Positions 18,596 through 26,948 of a stretch of DNA of 55,517 bases are shown piece after piece; within the stretch, counting starts at the first letter, position 1, and each line of letters opens with the position of its first letter. This DNA is from Nitratireductor soli (GTDB taxonomy: Bacteria; Pseudomonadota; Alphaproteobacteria; Rhizobiales; Rhizobiaceae), in assembly GCF_001050155.1 (NCBI RefSeq), contig NZ_LFVY01000025.1, forward strand, positions 1 to 55,517, in the 5' to 3' direction. The notes beneath the pieces are model-generated. The model saw only the letters and a list, made by a program, of their open reading frames with translations, was not told the DNA's origin and did no database searches. Made by a program: the position numbers and the translations under genes.

Positions 18596-20086
18596 ATGCC
18601 GACTGTTCTGATTGTGGAATGCATGCAGGAGATCTCCTCCTTCAATCCCGTTCCCTCCGAATATGAGAACTTCGAAGTCGAGCGCGGCGAGGCATTGCTC
18701 GGCCACCGCGGCAAGAACACTGCCATAGGCGGCGCGCTGTCCGTCTTCGAAGCCGACGCCGGCATCCGCCTTGTGCCGACCATCGCCGCCCGCGCCGGCA
18801 GTGCCGGTCTGCTCTCCAGCCAGGGCTGGCAGCAATTGTCGGCGGAACTGCTCGACGCGGTAGCGGCGCGCCTGGATGGCGTCGACGGCATCTATGTCTC
18901 GTTGCATGGGGCAATGGGCGCCGATGGCGAGCTTGACCCGGAGGGCCATCTGCTGAGCGAGATCCGCCACATGGCCGGCCCGTCCGTGCCGATCGTCATA
19001 TCGCTCGACCTGCACGGCATCCTGACCGACCGCATGATCCGCCAGGTGGACGGCATGGCCATCTACCACACCTATCCGCATGTGGATTTTGCCGACACCG
19101 GCGCGCGGGCAGCGCGGCTTCTGCTTGGCCTCCTGTCGGGCGGCGTCGCGCCGACCGTGGCGCGGGTGGTCATCCCGGCGCTCGTGCGTGGCGACGAACT
19201 GATCACCCGCACCGGCTGCTATGGCGACCTGATCGGCGAGTGTCGGCGGCTCGAGCGCGAGGGAACCGCGCTTTCGGCCGGCATCATGATCGGCAATCCA
19301 TTCACCGACGTGCCCGAACTCTGCAGCCAGGTGATCGTCGTCACCGATGGCGACGCGGCGGCGGCGCAGCGCGAGGCCGAGCGGCTGGCGGCGGAATTCT
19401 GGCCGATGCGTCACCGCATGCAGGGCAAGCTGATGCCGCTCGACCGCGCCATCGCCCAGGCGCGCACCATCGATGGCCCGGTCTGCTTCACCGATGCGGC
19501 CGATGCCACCTCGTCCGGCGCCACCGGCGATTCCAACGCGATCCTCCATGCGCTGCGCGACAAGGGGTATCCGAAGCGCGTCCTGGCGCAGATCGTCGAT
19601 CCGGAGGCGGCCGCCGCCGCCCACCGGGCCGGCGTCGGGGCGCGTGTGGAGGTCACGCTGGGCGGGGCGATGGACCCGGCGCGCTTCACGCCGATGCCGG
19701 TCAAGGCGCACATCAAGCTCCTGTCCGACGGCTCGGGGCGGCTGGAAACGATGAAGCTGGTGCTCGATGCGGGGCCGACGGCGGTGCTCGAATACGACAA
19801 TGTCACGGTGGTCGTGATGAGCCGTTCGGTCAGTCTGTTCGACCGGGCCATGTATTTCGCCAATGGGCTGAACCCGGCCGATTTCGACCTGATCGTCGTC
19901 AAGTCGCCGCATACGGAATACGCCATGTACGACCAATGGGTGGAGAAGAATTTCAACATCGACGCGCCCGGCGCCACTTCCGCCGACATCCGCCAGCTCG
20001 GGCACACGATCTGTGCCCGGCCGATGTTCCCGCTCGACGACATCGCCGATTTCGCGCCGAAGGCAAGCCTCTATCGCCGCACCTGA
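18596..20086 (+). CDS. M81-family metallopeptidase, MlrC-like
   Basis: The 496-residue protein matches the MlrC (microcystin degradation protein) family over its whole length. Probable zinc ligands are Asp138 and His140 (SLDLHG) and His158/His162 (YHTYPHVD). The GDNAPGG-like region of the second domain is represented by SSGATGDSNAILHAL near 304-318. MlrC cleaves linear peptide intermediates of microcystin, but many bacterial members sit beside Dpp-type transporters and have unknown amide substrates. The ATG follows AAGGACCAACC. It lies 33 bp after the deacylase and 21 bp before enolase B. I take it as the second hydrolytic step or an alternative amidase. Confidence 0.9.
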   Translation: MPTVLIVECMQEISSFNPVPSEYENFEVERGEALLGHRGKNTAIGGALSVFEADAGIRLVPTIAARAGSAGLLSSQGWQQLSAELLDAVAARLDGVDGIYVSLHGAMGADGELDPEGHLLSEIRHMAGPSVPIVISLDLHGILTDRMIRQVDGMAIYHTYPHVDFADTGARAARLLLGLLSGGVAPTVARVVIPALVRGDELITRTGCYGDLIGECRRLEREGTALSAGIMIGNPFTDVPELCSQVIVVTDGDAAAAQREAERLAAEFWPMRHRMQGKLMPLDRAIAQARTIDGPVCFTDAADATSSGATGDSNAILHALRDKGYPKRVLAQIVDPEAAAAAHRAGVGARVEVTLGGAMDPARFTPMPVKAHIKLLSDGSGRLETMKLVLDAGPTAVLEYDNVTVVVMSRSVSLFDRAMYFANGLNPADFDLIVVKSPHTEYAMYDQWVEKNFNIDAPGATSADIRQLGHTICARPMFPLDDIADFAPKASLYRRT

Positions 20087-20107
20087 ACACGGAGCCTGGA
20101 ACACAGA

Positions 20108-21283
20108 ATGAAGATCGAGGCCGTCGACCTCTTTTACCTTGCAATGCCTGAAATCACCGACGAGGCGGACGGCAGCCAGGACGCGCTCCTGGTCCGTGTC
20201 AGCGCGGGCGGCCTTGTCGGCTGGGGCGAATGCGAGGCGGCGCCGCTGCCGTCCATAGCCGCCTTTGTGTGCCCCAAATCCCATGGCGTGTGCCGGCCAG
20301 TCGGCGCCTCGGTGCTCGGCCAGGTGTTGGAAGGGCCTGAGGACATCGCACGTATAGCCGCCCTGGTCGGCTACAATTCCATGGATCTCCTGCAGGCGCC
20401 GCACACCTTCTCCGGCATCGAAATGGCGTTGTGGGACCTTTTGGGCAAGAAGCGGCAGGAACCGGCCTGGCGCCTGCTTGGCTACAAGACCGCGCACCGC
20501 AAGACGCCCTATGCCTCGCTGCTGTTCGGCGACACGCCGCAGATTACCCTCCACCGTGCCCGCAAGGCGCGGCAGGACGGCTTCTCGGCGGCCAAGTTCG
20601 GCTGGGGGCCGGTGGGCCGCGGCGATGTGAAGGCTGATGCCGATCACTTCGTCGCGGCCCGTGAGGGCCTGGGCCGCGATGCCGAACTGATGGTCGATGT
20701 CGGGCAGATCTTCGTTGAGGATGTCGAGGCCGCGGCAGCCCGGCTGAAACCGCTCGACGAGGCTGGCGTCCTGTGGATCGAGGAGCCGTTCCACGGCGGT
20801 GCGCTGGAAGCTTATGCGGCGCTGTCGGCGCGTGGTGCGCGCGTCCGCGTCGCCGGCGGAGAATCGGCGCACAACGTGCACATGGCGCAGCACCTCATCG
20901 TCTATGGCGGGATCGGCTTCGTGCAGATCGACTGCGGCCGCATCGGCGGCATCGGCCCGGCCAGGAAGGTTGCCGATCTGGCGGTGGCGCGCGGCGTTAC
21001 CTATGTCAACCACACCTTCACCTCGCATCTGGCGTTGTCGGCGTCCCTGCAGCCCTTCGCCGGATTGTCGGAAAGCCGCATCTGCGAGTATCCGGCCGAT
21101 CCGAAGGCATTGGCGGCGGCGATCACCGAAAATCACATCGTGCCCGGCGCCGATGGCCTGATCGCCGCACCCGATGCGCCAGGCCTCGGCATGGACGTCG
21201 ATCTTGAAAGCCTGAAACCCTATCTGCTCGATACGGAGATCCGCGTCGGCGGCCAGGTGCTCTACCGCACGCCCGCCATCTGA
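20108..21283 (+). CDS. Enolase-superfamily (mandelate racemase-like) dehydratase or cycloisomerase B
   Basis: The 391-residue protein is a second, diverged member. Lys163 (KFGWGPVG), Asp197 (MVDVG), Glu226 (WIEEP), Glu252 (AGGES), Asp275 (QIDCGRIGG) and His302 (VNHTFTSH) are in the same places as in enolase A. It shares with A the unusual KxGWGPxG loop and the DxG metal segment, so the two form one subfamily with different pocket residues. Its N-domain contains a Cys-bearing insertion around FVCPKSHGVC. It is the last gene of the deacylase operon and ends 24 bp from the convergent ATPase gene. Two related enzymes may act on epimers or successive intermediates. Confidence 0.88.
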   Translation: MKIEAVDLFYLAMPEITDEADGSQDALLVRVSAGGLVGWGECEAAPLPSIAAFVCPKSHGVCRPVGASVLGQVLEGPEDIARIAALVGYNSMDLLQAPHTFSGIEMALWDLLGKKRQEPAWRLLGYKTAHRKTPYASLLFGDTPQITLHRARKARQDGFSAAKFGWGPVGRGDVKADADHFVAAREGLGRDAELMVDVGQIFVEDVEAAAARLKPLDEAGVLWIEEPFHGGALEAYAALSARGARVRVAGGESAHNVHMAQHLIVYGGIGFVQIDCGRIGGIGPARKVADLAVARGVTYVNHTFTSHLALSASLQPFAGLSESRICEYPADPKALAAAITENHIVPGADGLIAAPDAPGLGMDVDLESLKPYLLDTEIRVGGQVLYRTPAI

Positions 21284-21307
21284 CCCAGCGTTGCCGTCAG
21301 GCTGCGC

Positions 21308-22294
21308 TCAAGCGCCCATCGTGCCGGCGAAATGGCAGGCCGCCAGATGCGTGCCGTCGTTCATGGCGGCAAGCGGCGGCTGCTCCTTCCGGCAAATCTC
21401 CTGCGCCATCGGGCAGCGCGTGTGGAACCGGCAGCCCGAGGGCGGATTGGAGGGGCTCGGCAGGTCACCCTTGATCGCCGAATAGCGCGTCTTGCCGCGG
21501 TTGCGCGATGGCGCCGAGCGCAGCAGCGCCACCGTGTAGGGGTGGGCGGGGGCGTCGAAGATCGCCTTCTTGCTGCCCGTCTCCACGACCTTGCCCAGAT
21601 ACATCACCATCACCCGGTCGGAGATATGGCGGATGACGCCGAGATCGTGGCTGATGAACAGATAGGTGAGGCCCAGTTCCTTCTTCAGGTCCTGCAGCAG
21701 GTTGAGGATCTGTGCCTGGATCGACACGTCGAGCGCCGAGGCGGCCTCATCGCAGACGATGAAGCGCGGATTGAGCGCCAGGGCGCGGGCGATGCAGATG
21801 CGCTGCCGCTGCCCGCCGGAGAATTCATGCGGGAAGCGTCCGGCATGATAGCTGGCCAGCCCGACCAGGCTGAGCAGTTCGGCAAGCCGCCTTTGCTGCT
21901 CGACCGCATCGCCGACGCCGTGAATGACCAGCGGCTCCATGATCAGTTCGCCGACGCTCATGCGCGGATTGAGGGCGCCGAGCGGGTCCTGGAAGATGAT
22001 CTGCAGGTCGCGGCGCATGGCGCGCATTTGCGCCGCATCGAGGGCGCGCAGATCGACCCCGTCGAATTCGACCTTGCCGGCGCTGGGCTCGATGAGCCGC
22101 AGCACGAGGCGCCCGACCGTGGTCTTGCCGCACCCGCTTTCGCCAACCAGCCCCAGCGTCTCGCCGGCGTTGACGGTGAAGGAAACGTCGTCCACCGCGC
22201 GGACGGACCGTGCCTCAGAGAAAAGTCCGCCGCGCGTCTCGAAACGCTTTTCCAGGGCCTCGACGCGCAACAGGGGCGTGCTAGCTGCGTTCAT
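21308..22294 (-). CDS. Oligopeptide-type ABC transporter ATP-binding protein (DppF-like)
   Basis: This 328-residue ATPase has Walker A GESGCGKT, signature FSGGQRQR and Walker B FIVCDEAASALD, followed by FISHDLGVIRHISDRVMVMYLGKVVE. The C-terminal Cys-rich oligopeptide-transporter extension is CRFHTRCPMAQEIC, known in the family to bind an iron-sulfur cluster in some members. ATG 22294 has GGAGGGCACCA upstream and overlaps the preceding gene by 14 bp. Longer forms read through that gene in another frame and are rejected. It serves the permeases at 11797-13645. Confidence 0.92.
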   Translation of the reverse strand: MNAASTPLLRVEALEKRFETRGGLFSEARSVRAVDDVSFTVNAGETLGLVGESGCGKTTVGRLVLRLIEPSAGKVEFDGVDLRALDAAQMRAMRRDLQIIFQDPLGALNPRMSVGELIMEPLVIHGVGDAVEQQRRLAELLSLVGLASYHAGRFPHEFSGGQRQRICIARALALNPRFIVCDEAASALDVSIQAQILNLLQDLKKELGLTYLFISHDLGVIRHISDRVMVMYLGKVVETGSKKAIFDAPAHPYTVALLRSAPSRNRGKTRYSAIKGDLPSPSNPPSGCRFHTRCPMAQEICRKEQPPLAAMNDGTHLAACHFAGTMGA

Positions 22295-23342
22295 TGGTGC
22301 CCTCCGGGAAAACATAGCCGGTGTTGCGGATGCAGGCGGCCAGGTGGTCATCGCCACAGGGCATGAGGACGGGGCGGCCCTGGCGGCATGGCTCCTTCGC
22401 CTGCGCGCAGCGCGGCTCGAAACGGCAGCCCGGAGGCAGGTTGAACGGCGGCGGCACGGTGCCGGGAATGGCATACAGCCGCTCGGTGTCCGTCTCGCTC
22501 GAGGGAATGCTGGCCAGAAGCCCTTCGGTGTAGGGATGGCCGGGCCGCGTGAATGCCTGTTCGGCGCTGGCATCCTCCACCACCTGCCCGGCATACATGA
22601 TCATCACCCGGTCGGTGAAGGACGACACGACGCCGAGATCGTGGGTGATCATGATCGTCCCCATGCGGTATTCCTCCTGAAGATCCTGCAGCAATTCGAG
22701 GATCTGCGCCTGGATGGTCACGTCGAGGGCGGTGGTCGGTTCGTCGGCGATCAAGACGCGCGGATTGCAGGCGAGCGCCATGGCGATCATCGCCCGCTGG
22801 CGCATGCCGCCGGACATCTGGTGGGGGTACTCGTCGATGCGCTGGGCGGCAGCCGGAATGCCGACCCGCTTCAACGCGTCGAGGGCGCGCTGCCTCGCCA
22901 GCCTGCGGCTTACCCCGTCATGCCGGCGGATCGTCTCGACGATCTGCTCGCCGACGGTGAGCACCGGGTTCAAGGCCGTCATGGGCTCCTGGAAGATCAT
23001 GGCGATGGCCGCGCCGCGCAAAGCCTCGTAGCGCCGCTCGCTGGCGGTCAGCAGATCCTCCCCCATGAAGCGCAGCCGCGCGGCACTGATCCGCGCATGC
23101 GATGGCAGAAGGCGCATCAGGGCAAGCGCCGAAACACTCTTGCCGCTGCCCGATTCTCCGACAATGCCGACCACCTCGCCCTCGCGCAGGGTGAAGGAGA
23201 CGCCATCGACCACCGGCAGGGAGCCGAACGAGATGCGCAGGTCGCGCACCTCGAGCAGCGGTGGCTCCGTGTCTGGCGCAGCCTTCGCGCCCTCGCGATG
23301 GGTCATCATCCCTGTATCGTGCAGCTTCTGATCATCAACCAT
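22281..23342 (-). CDS. Oligopeptide-type ABC transporter ATP-binding protein (DppD-like)
   Basis: The 353-residue ATPase has Walker A GESGSGKS, signature MSGGMRQR, Walker [13 protein letters not shown] and the His switch ITHDLGVV. The C-terminal Cys motif [14 protein letters not shown] matches DppD/OppD. It starts 8 bp from GntR operator 3. ATG 23342 has no clear ribosome site. ATG codons at 23309 and 23306 are alternatives preceded by AGGG, though rather close. The two ATPase genes form their own operon, separated from the permeases by the catabolic genes but tied to them by the operator. Confidence 0.9.
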   Translation of the reverse strand: MVDDQKLHDTGMMTHREGAKAAPDTEPPLLEVRDLRISFGSLPVVDGVSFTLREGEVVGIVGESGSGKSVSALALMRLLPSHARISAARLRFMGEDLLTASERRYEALRGAAIAMIFQEPMTALNPVLTVGEQIVETIRRHDGVSRRLARQRALDALKRVGIPAAAQRIDEYPHQMSGGMRQRAMIAMALACNPRVLIADEPTTALDVTIQAQILELLQDLQEEYRMGTIMITHDLGVVSSFTDRVMIMYAGQVVEDASAEQAFTRPGHPYTEGLLASIPSSETDTERLYAIPGTVPPPFNLPPGCRFEPRCAQAKEPCRQGRPVLMPCGDDHLAACIRNTGYVFPEGTNERS

Positions 23343-23349
23343 GTGATAA

Positions 23350-23369
23350 ATCGTATACTATCATACGAT
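23350..23369. promoter_or_regulatory. GntR/FCD operator, site 3
   Basis: ATCGTATACTATCATACGAT differs from operator 1 by a single base (C for T). It lies immediately upstream of the first ATPase gene (minus strand) and 203 bp before the TauE-like gene, which may or may not be co-regulated. Confidence 0.8.
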
Positions 23370-23572
23370 TTAGGCAAGAGCCTTGTCGCATGCACCGCAG
23401 CATGCCCGCCCCCTGCGCAAAGGTCGAGAGGGAGGGTGTCGACCGAACGTCCGCGCGATGGGCAGGCTTTGAGAACGCTATGGCCGCCGATGGCCGCATC
23501 GGTTAAACAGCCATTGTCTTCCTGGCGCGCCCGCTGCGATCGCTTCCTTCAACCTTCCGGAATCAATTCGAC

Positions 23573-24316
23573 ATGGCAGATTATCTGATCCTTGCCGTTG
23601 CCGCATTTTGCGCGGGAACATTGAACACGGTTGCCGGCGGCGGGACGTTTCTGACCTTCCCGGCGCTGGTTTATACCGGCGTGCCGGTCGTGGCGGCCAA
23701 CGCCACGAGCGCCGTGGCGGTGTTTCCCGGCTATCTCGGCGGTGCCGCGGGCTTTCGCGAGGAAATTGCCGCGTTCGACCGTGCAAGGCTCCTGCGGATC
23801 GGCATCCTGACCGCCGCGGGCGGCCTGGTCGGCTCGTTGCTGCTGCTTGTCTCCTCGAATGAAGCGTTCTCGCTGGTGATTCCGTTCCTGCTGGCCGCGG
23901 CGACCCTGATTTTCGCCTTCGGTGGAAAGATCCAGGCATGGGCGCGCCGTCAACAGGTCGAGGGACGGGAAGGATGGTTCGGCACCCTTCTGGTGTCGGT
24001 CTATGGTGGGTATTTCAACGGCGGCCTCGGCATTGTCCTGCTCGCTCTGTTCTCCTGGTGGGGGATGCGCGACCTCAACACGATGAATGGCCTGAAGAAC
24101 GGACTTTCCTTCATCCTGTCGGCCATCTCGGTGGCCACCTTCGCGCTCGCCGGATTGGTCGCCTGGCCGCAAGCCCTGGTGATGATGGTCGCCGCCACCG
24201 CTGGGGGCTATGCCGGTGCGCCATTGGCCCGTGCGCTTCCGCCGCGCGTGGTTCGTGCCGTCGTCATCCTGGTCGGCGTGGTGATGAGCATCATCTTCTT
24301 CGCCCGCCTCTTCTGA
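23573..24316 (+). CDS. TauE/SafE-family membrane permease
   Basis: The 247-residue protein is almost entirely hydrophobic, with about eight membrane segments. It has the family motifs GTLNTVAGGGTFLTFPAL near the N-terminus and GGYFNGGLGI in the second half, the two inverted halves typical of TauE/SafE (UPF0721). Members export sulfite, sulfonates or organic anions. It is divergent from the ATPase operon and upstream of dadA but separated from it by 350 bp. The ribosome site is weak. Its link to the GntR cluster is only positional. Confidence 0.88.
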   Translation: MADYLILAVAAFCAGTLNTVAGGGTFLTFPALVYTGVPVVAANATSAVAVFPGYLGGAAGFREEIAAFDRARLLRIGILTAAGGLVGSLLLLVSSNEAFSLVIPFLLAAATLIFAFGGKIQAWARRQQVEGREGWFGTLLVSVYGGYFNGGLGIVLLALFSWWGMRDLNTMNGLKNGLSFILSAISVATFALAGLVAWPQALVMMVAATAGGYAGAPLARALPPRVVRAVVILVGVVMSIIFFARLF

Positions 24317-24667
24317 CTTCAGGGCCGCCTCGAGACCGGCTCTGGTCACGGCGCGGCACTTGCTGTATCAGGGCGTTGGTCCAGATCATGCGCGTGACTA
24401 TCGATATGCCAAAATTCTTTGCGCCCGATGCCCGTCGCCGCCGCTTTCTCAATCATGCGGGTGGCCTCATCGCATCCCTACGGCCCCTGGCGTGAAGCCG
24501 CACGGCTTCGCCACCAGGGGGCATCACTCCGATCCGTAGCCGGCATCCGCCTGAACAGGGCGCGATCGCCGGAAGACCACCGTATCTGATGTTTCAGAAA
24601 CGCCGTCCTTGCGCCGCTGCTTGATTGGCGCGGCGCCGGACGGCGCATGATCACAAGGACCATCGCG
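24317..24667. other. 351-bp intergenic region with a strong hairpin
   Basis: No supported gene. At 24484-24520 CCCCTGG/CCAGGGG and an inner TGAAGCC/GGCTTCG form a 14-15 bp stem interrupted by one small internal loop, with loop GCAC. There is no T-run. It may be the end of the permease transcript or part of the dadA leader. AAGGA at 24655-24659 is the ribosome site of dadA. Confidence 0.5.
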
Positions 24668-25924
24668 TTGAAAACGCTCATTCTCGGCGGCGGCGTCATT
24701 GGAGTGACGACCGCCTACTATCTGGCGAAGGCAGGACATGAGGTCGAGGTGATCGACCGTCAGCCCGGTCCCGCTCTGGAAACCAGCTTTGCCAATGCCG
24801 GCCAGGTGTCGCCCGGCTATTCCTCGCCCTGGGCCGGCCCCGGCATCCCGGTGAAGGCGCTCAAATGGCTGACCATGCGACACGGGCCGCTGGTGGTCCG
24901 CCCGCGGCTGGACCCGGCCATGTGGATGTGGATGCTGCAGATGCTGCGCAACTGCACCTCCGCCCGCTATGCGCGCAACAAGGCGCGCATGGTGCCGATC
25001 GCCGAGTACAGCCGCGATTGCCTGCAGGCTCTGCGCGCTGCGGAAGGGTTGGTCTATGACGAGCGGAGCCAGGGAACGCTGCAATTGTTCCGCACCCAGG
25101 AGCAACTCGACGGCATCGGCAAGGATGTCGAGGTGCTGCGCGCGTTCGGTGTAGCCCATGAGGTGCTCGACCGGGCCGGCTGCATCGCCCGCGAGCCGGG
25201 GCTTGCCTCCGCCCGGGCTGATTTCACCGGCGGCTTGCGTCTCCCGGGCGACGAGACCGGTGATTGCCGGCTGTTCACCGAAGAACTGGCAAAAATCGCG
25301 GCGGATATGGGGGTGCGTTTCACCTTCGGAACGGAAATCCACGGGATCGTTGGCGACGGACGTCGCGTCGGGGCGGTCCTCACCTCCGACGGAGCGCGCA
25401 CGGCCGATGCCGTGATCGTCGCGCTGGGCAGCCATTCGCCGCTTCTCCTGCGCAGCCTCGGCATCGCCATCCCGGTCTATCCGGTGAAAGGCTATTCGAT
25501 CACGCTGCCCTTGACGGACGTGGACGCCGCGCCCGTCTCGACCATCATGGACGAGACCTACAAGACGGCGATCACCCGGCTGGGCGGCCGAATCCGCGTC
25601 GGCGGCACGGCGGAACTGGCCGGCTACGACCTGACCCTGCGTCCGGCCCGCCAGCGGGCGCTCGAGCAATCCTTCACCGATTTGTTCCCGCGCGGTGGCG
25701 ACGTCGCTCAGGCGTCGTTCTGGTGCGGGCTGCGGCCGATGACGCCCGATGGGCCGCCGCTGGTCGGTTCCGCGCCGCTCGAAGGGCTCTATCTCAACAC
25801 CGGGCACGGCACGCTGGGCTGGACCATGGCCTGCGGCTCGGCGCGGCTGCTGGCGGACATCATCGACGGGCGCGAGCCGGAGATCGATGCCGCCGCGCTG
25901 GGGCTCGCGCGTTACGCCGGATAG
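24668..25924 (+). CDS. dadA: D-amino acid dehydrogenase (FAD)
   Basis: The 418-residue flavoprotein oxidises D-amino acids to 2-keto acids and passes electrons to the respiratory chain. The N-terminal FAD motif is [20 protein letters not shown], then [22 protein letters not shown], the DadA hallmark. The C-terminal half has [12 protein letters not shown] and [22 protein letters not shown], also specific to DadA. I chose the TTG at 24668, which has AAGGA 8 bases upstream and yields the canonical DadA N-terminus. An ATG at 24647 has no ribosome site. The usual alanine racemase partner is absent. The convergent kduD gene ends 30 bp away. Confidence 0.92.
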   Translation: MKTLILGGGVIGVTTAYYLAKAGHEVEVIDRQPGPALETSFANAGQVSPGYSSPWAGPGIPVKALKWLTMRHGPLVVRPRLDPAMWMWMLQMLRNCTSARYARNKARMVPIAEYSRDCLQALRAAEGLVYDERSQGTLQLFRTQEQLDGIGKDVEVLRAFGVAHEVLDRAGCIAREPGLASARADFTGGLRLPGDETGDCRLFTEELAKIAADMGVRFTFGTEIHGIVGDGRRVGAVLTSDGARTADAVIVALGSHSPLLLRSLGIAIPVYPVKGYSITLPLTDVDAAPVSTIMDETYKTAITRLGGRIRVGGTAELAGYDLTLRPARQRALEQSFTDLFPRGGDVAQASFWCGLRPMTPDGPPLVGSAPLEGLYLNTGHGTLGWTMACGSARLLADIIDGREPEIDAAALGLARYAG

Positions 25925-25954
25925 CCTGCGCGCGTGACAAGCCGGACCGGCCTG

Positions 25955-26734
25955 CTACCTGCCCATCCAGCCGCCGTCGACCGGCAGGATCGCGCCGTGA
26001 ATGTAGGCGGCGGCGGGTGAGGCGAGAAACACGGCCACGCCGGCGATGTCGCCGGGCTCGCCCCAGCGGCCTGCCGGGATGCGCTCGAGGATTTGCCGCG
26101 AGCGCTCCGGGTCCTGGCGCAGGGCGCGCGTGTTTTCCGTGGCGATGTAACCGGGCGCGATGGCGTTGACATTGACGCCGAGCGGCGCCCATTCGTTGGC
26201 CAGCGCCTTGGTCAGCCCGGCAACGCCATGCTTGGCGGCGGCGTATCCGGGCACGCGGATGCCGCCCTGGAAGCTCAACAGCGAGGCGATGTTGACGATG
26301 CGCCCATGGCCGCGCCGGCACATACCGCGTCCCGCCGCCTGGCTGAGGAACCACAGGGCGTCGAGATTGGTCGCCATCACCGCCCGCCAGTCCTCGGACG
26401 GATGGTCGACCGCGTCGGCGCGGCGGATGATGCCGGCATTGTTGACCAGGATGTCGAGCGGCCCGAGCGCATCCTCGACATCGGCGACCAGAGCTTCGGC
26501 ATCGGCGATCCGCATCGCGCCAAGGTCGGCGGCGACCGCATGGCCCTGCCGGCCGGCGCGGCGGACCGCCGAAAGCGTCTCGTCGCCCGGCCGCGCGTGG
26601 GTGGTGATGGCGACATCGGCTCCTGCCGCAGCCAGCGCGATCGCGATCGCCTGGCCGATACCGGCCGCCCCGCCCGTCACGAGCGCGCGTCGGCCTTTTA
26701 GCGAAATGGCAACTCCGTTAGTTTCTTCGGCCAT
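25955..26734 (-). CDS. kduD: 2-deoxy-D-gluconate/2-keto-3-deoxy-gluconate 5-dehydrogenase-like SDR (KduD type)
   Basis: The 259-residue SDR has TGGAAGIG near 20-27, NNAGIIRRA, catalytic Ser in NIASLLSFQGGIRVPGY with Tyr and Lys in YAAAKHG, and the end PVDGGWMGR. The segments NNAGIIRR and SFQGGIRVP.YAAAKHG are those of KduD, which reduces 2,5-diketo-3-deoxygluconate to 2-keto-3-deoxygluconate (KDG), acting after KduI. The ATG is preceded by GGAGAACCCTC. It lies at the 3' end of the uronide island, separated from the transporter genes by repeat copy 4. Confidence 0.88.
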   Translation of the reverse strand: MAEETNGVAISLKGRRALVTGGAAGIGQAIAIALAAAGADVAITTHARPGDETLSAVRRAGRQGHAVAADLGAMRIADAEALVADVEDALGPLDILVNNAGIIRRADAVDHPSEDWRAVMATNLDALWFLSQAAGRGMCRRGHGRIVNIASLLSFQGGIRVPGYAAAKHGVAGLTKALANEWAPLGVNVNAIAPGYIATENTRALRQDPERSRQILERIPAGRWGEPGDIAGVAVFLASPAAAYIHGAILPVDGGWMGR

Positions 26735-26847
26735 GAGGGTTCTCCGGGATGCTGGAATGGATGCGATGGAACCGAGGGCGCGGCTCGTCGGGGCTTTCGA
26801 GCTGGCGTTCTTTGCGCGACATTTGCTGCAAGACGCCTCCGCCGGCT

Positions 26848-26948
26848 AGCATTTTGCAGCCAAGCGGGTTCACTTGGCGTCGCATAAATGCTGTGAAAAC
26901 AAACAGATAGGGTGTCTTGAGTGAACTTGTACTCACGAAAAACGCCCT
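26848..26948 (+). repeat. Triple-hairpin intergenic repeat, copy 4 (diverged)
   Basis: AGCATTTTGCAG leads to GCCAAGCG/CACTTGGC, which keeps the copy 2-3 stem through two paired substitutions (T-A to C-G and G-C to A-T), then GCAT/ATGC. The third stem is rebuilt from different bases: AGGGTGT (26909-26915) with ACGCCCT (26942-26948), inner TGAGT/ACTCA. The right arm runs into the stop codon of the ATPase gene. Confidence 0.75.

Noticed and set aside
17468-21136. Open frame of over 1200 codons on the minus strand
   Set aside because: It is antisense to the deacylase, MlrC and enolase B genes, has biased composition (His, Arg, Asp rich), no motifs and no ribosome site. Long antisense frames are common in high-GC DNA.
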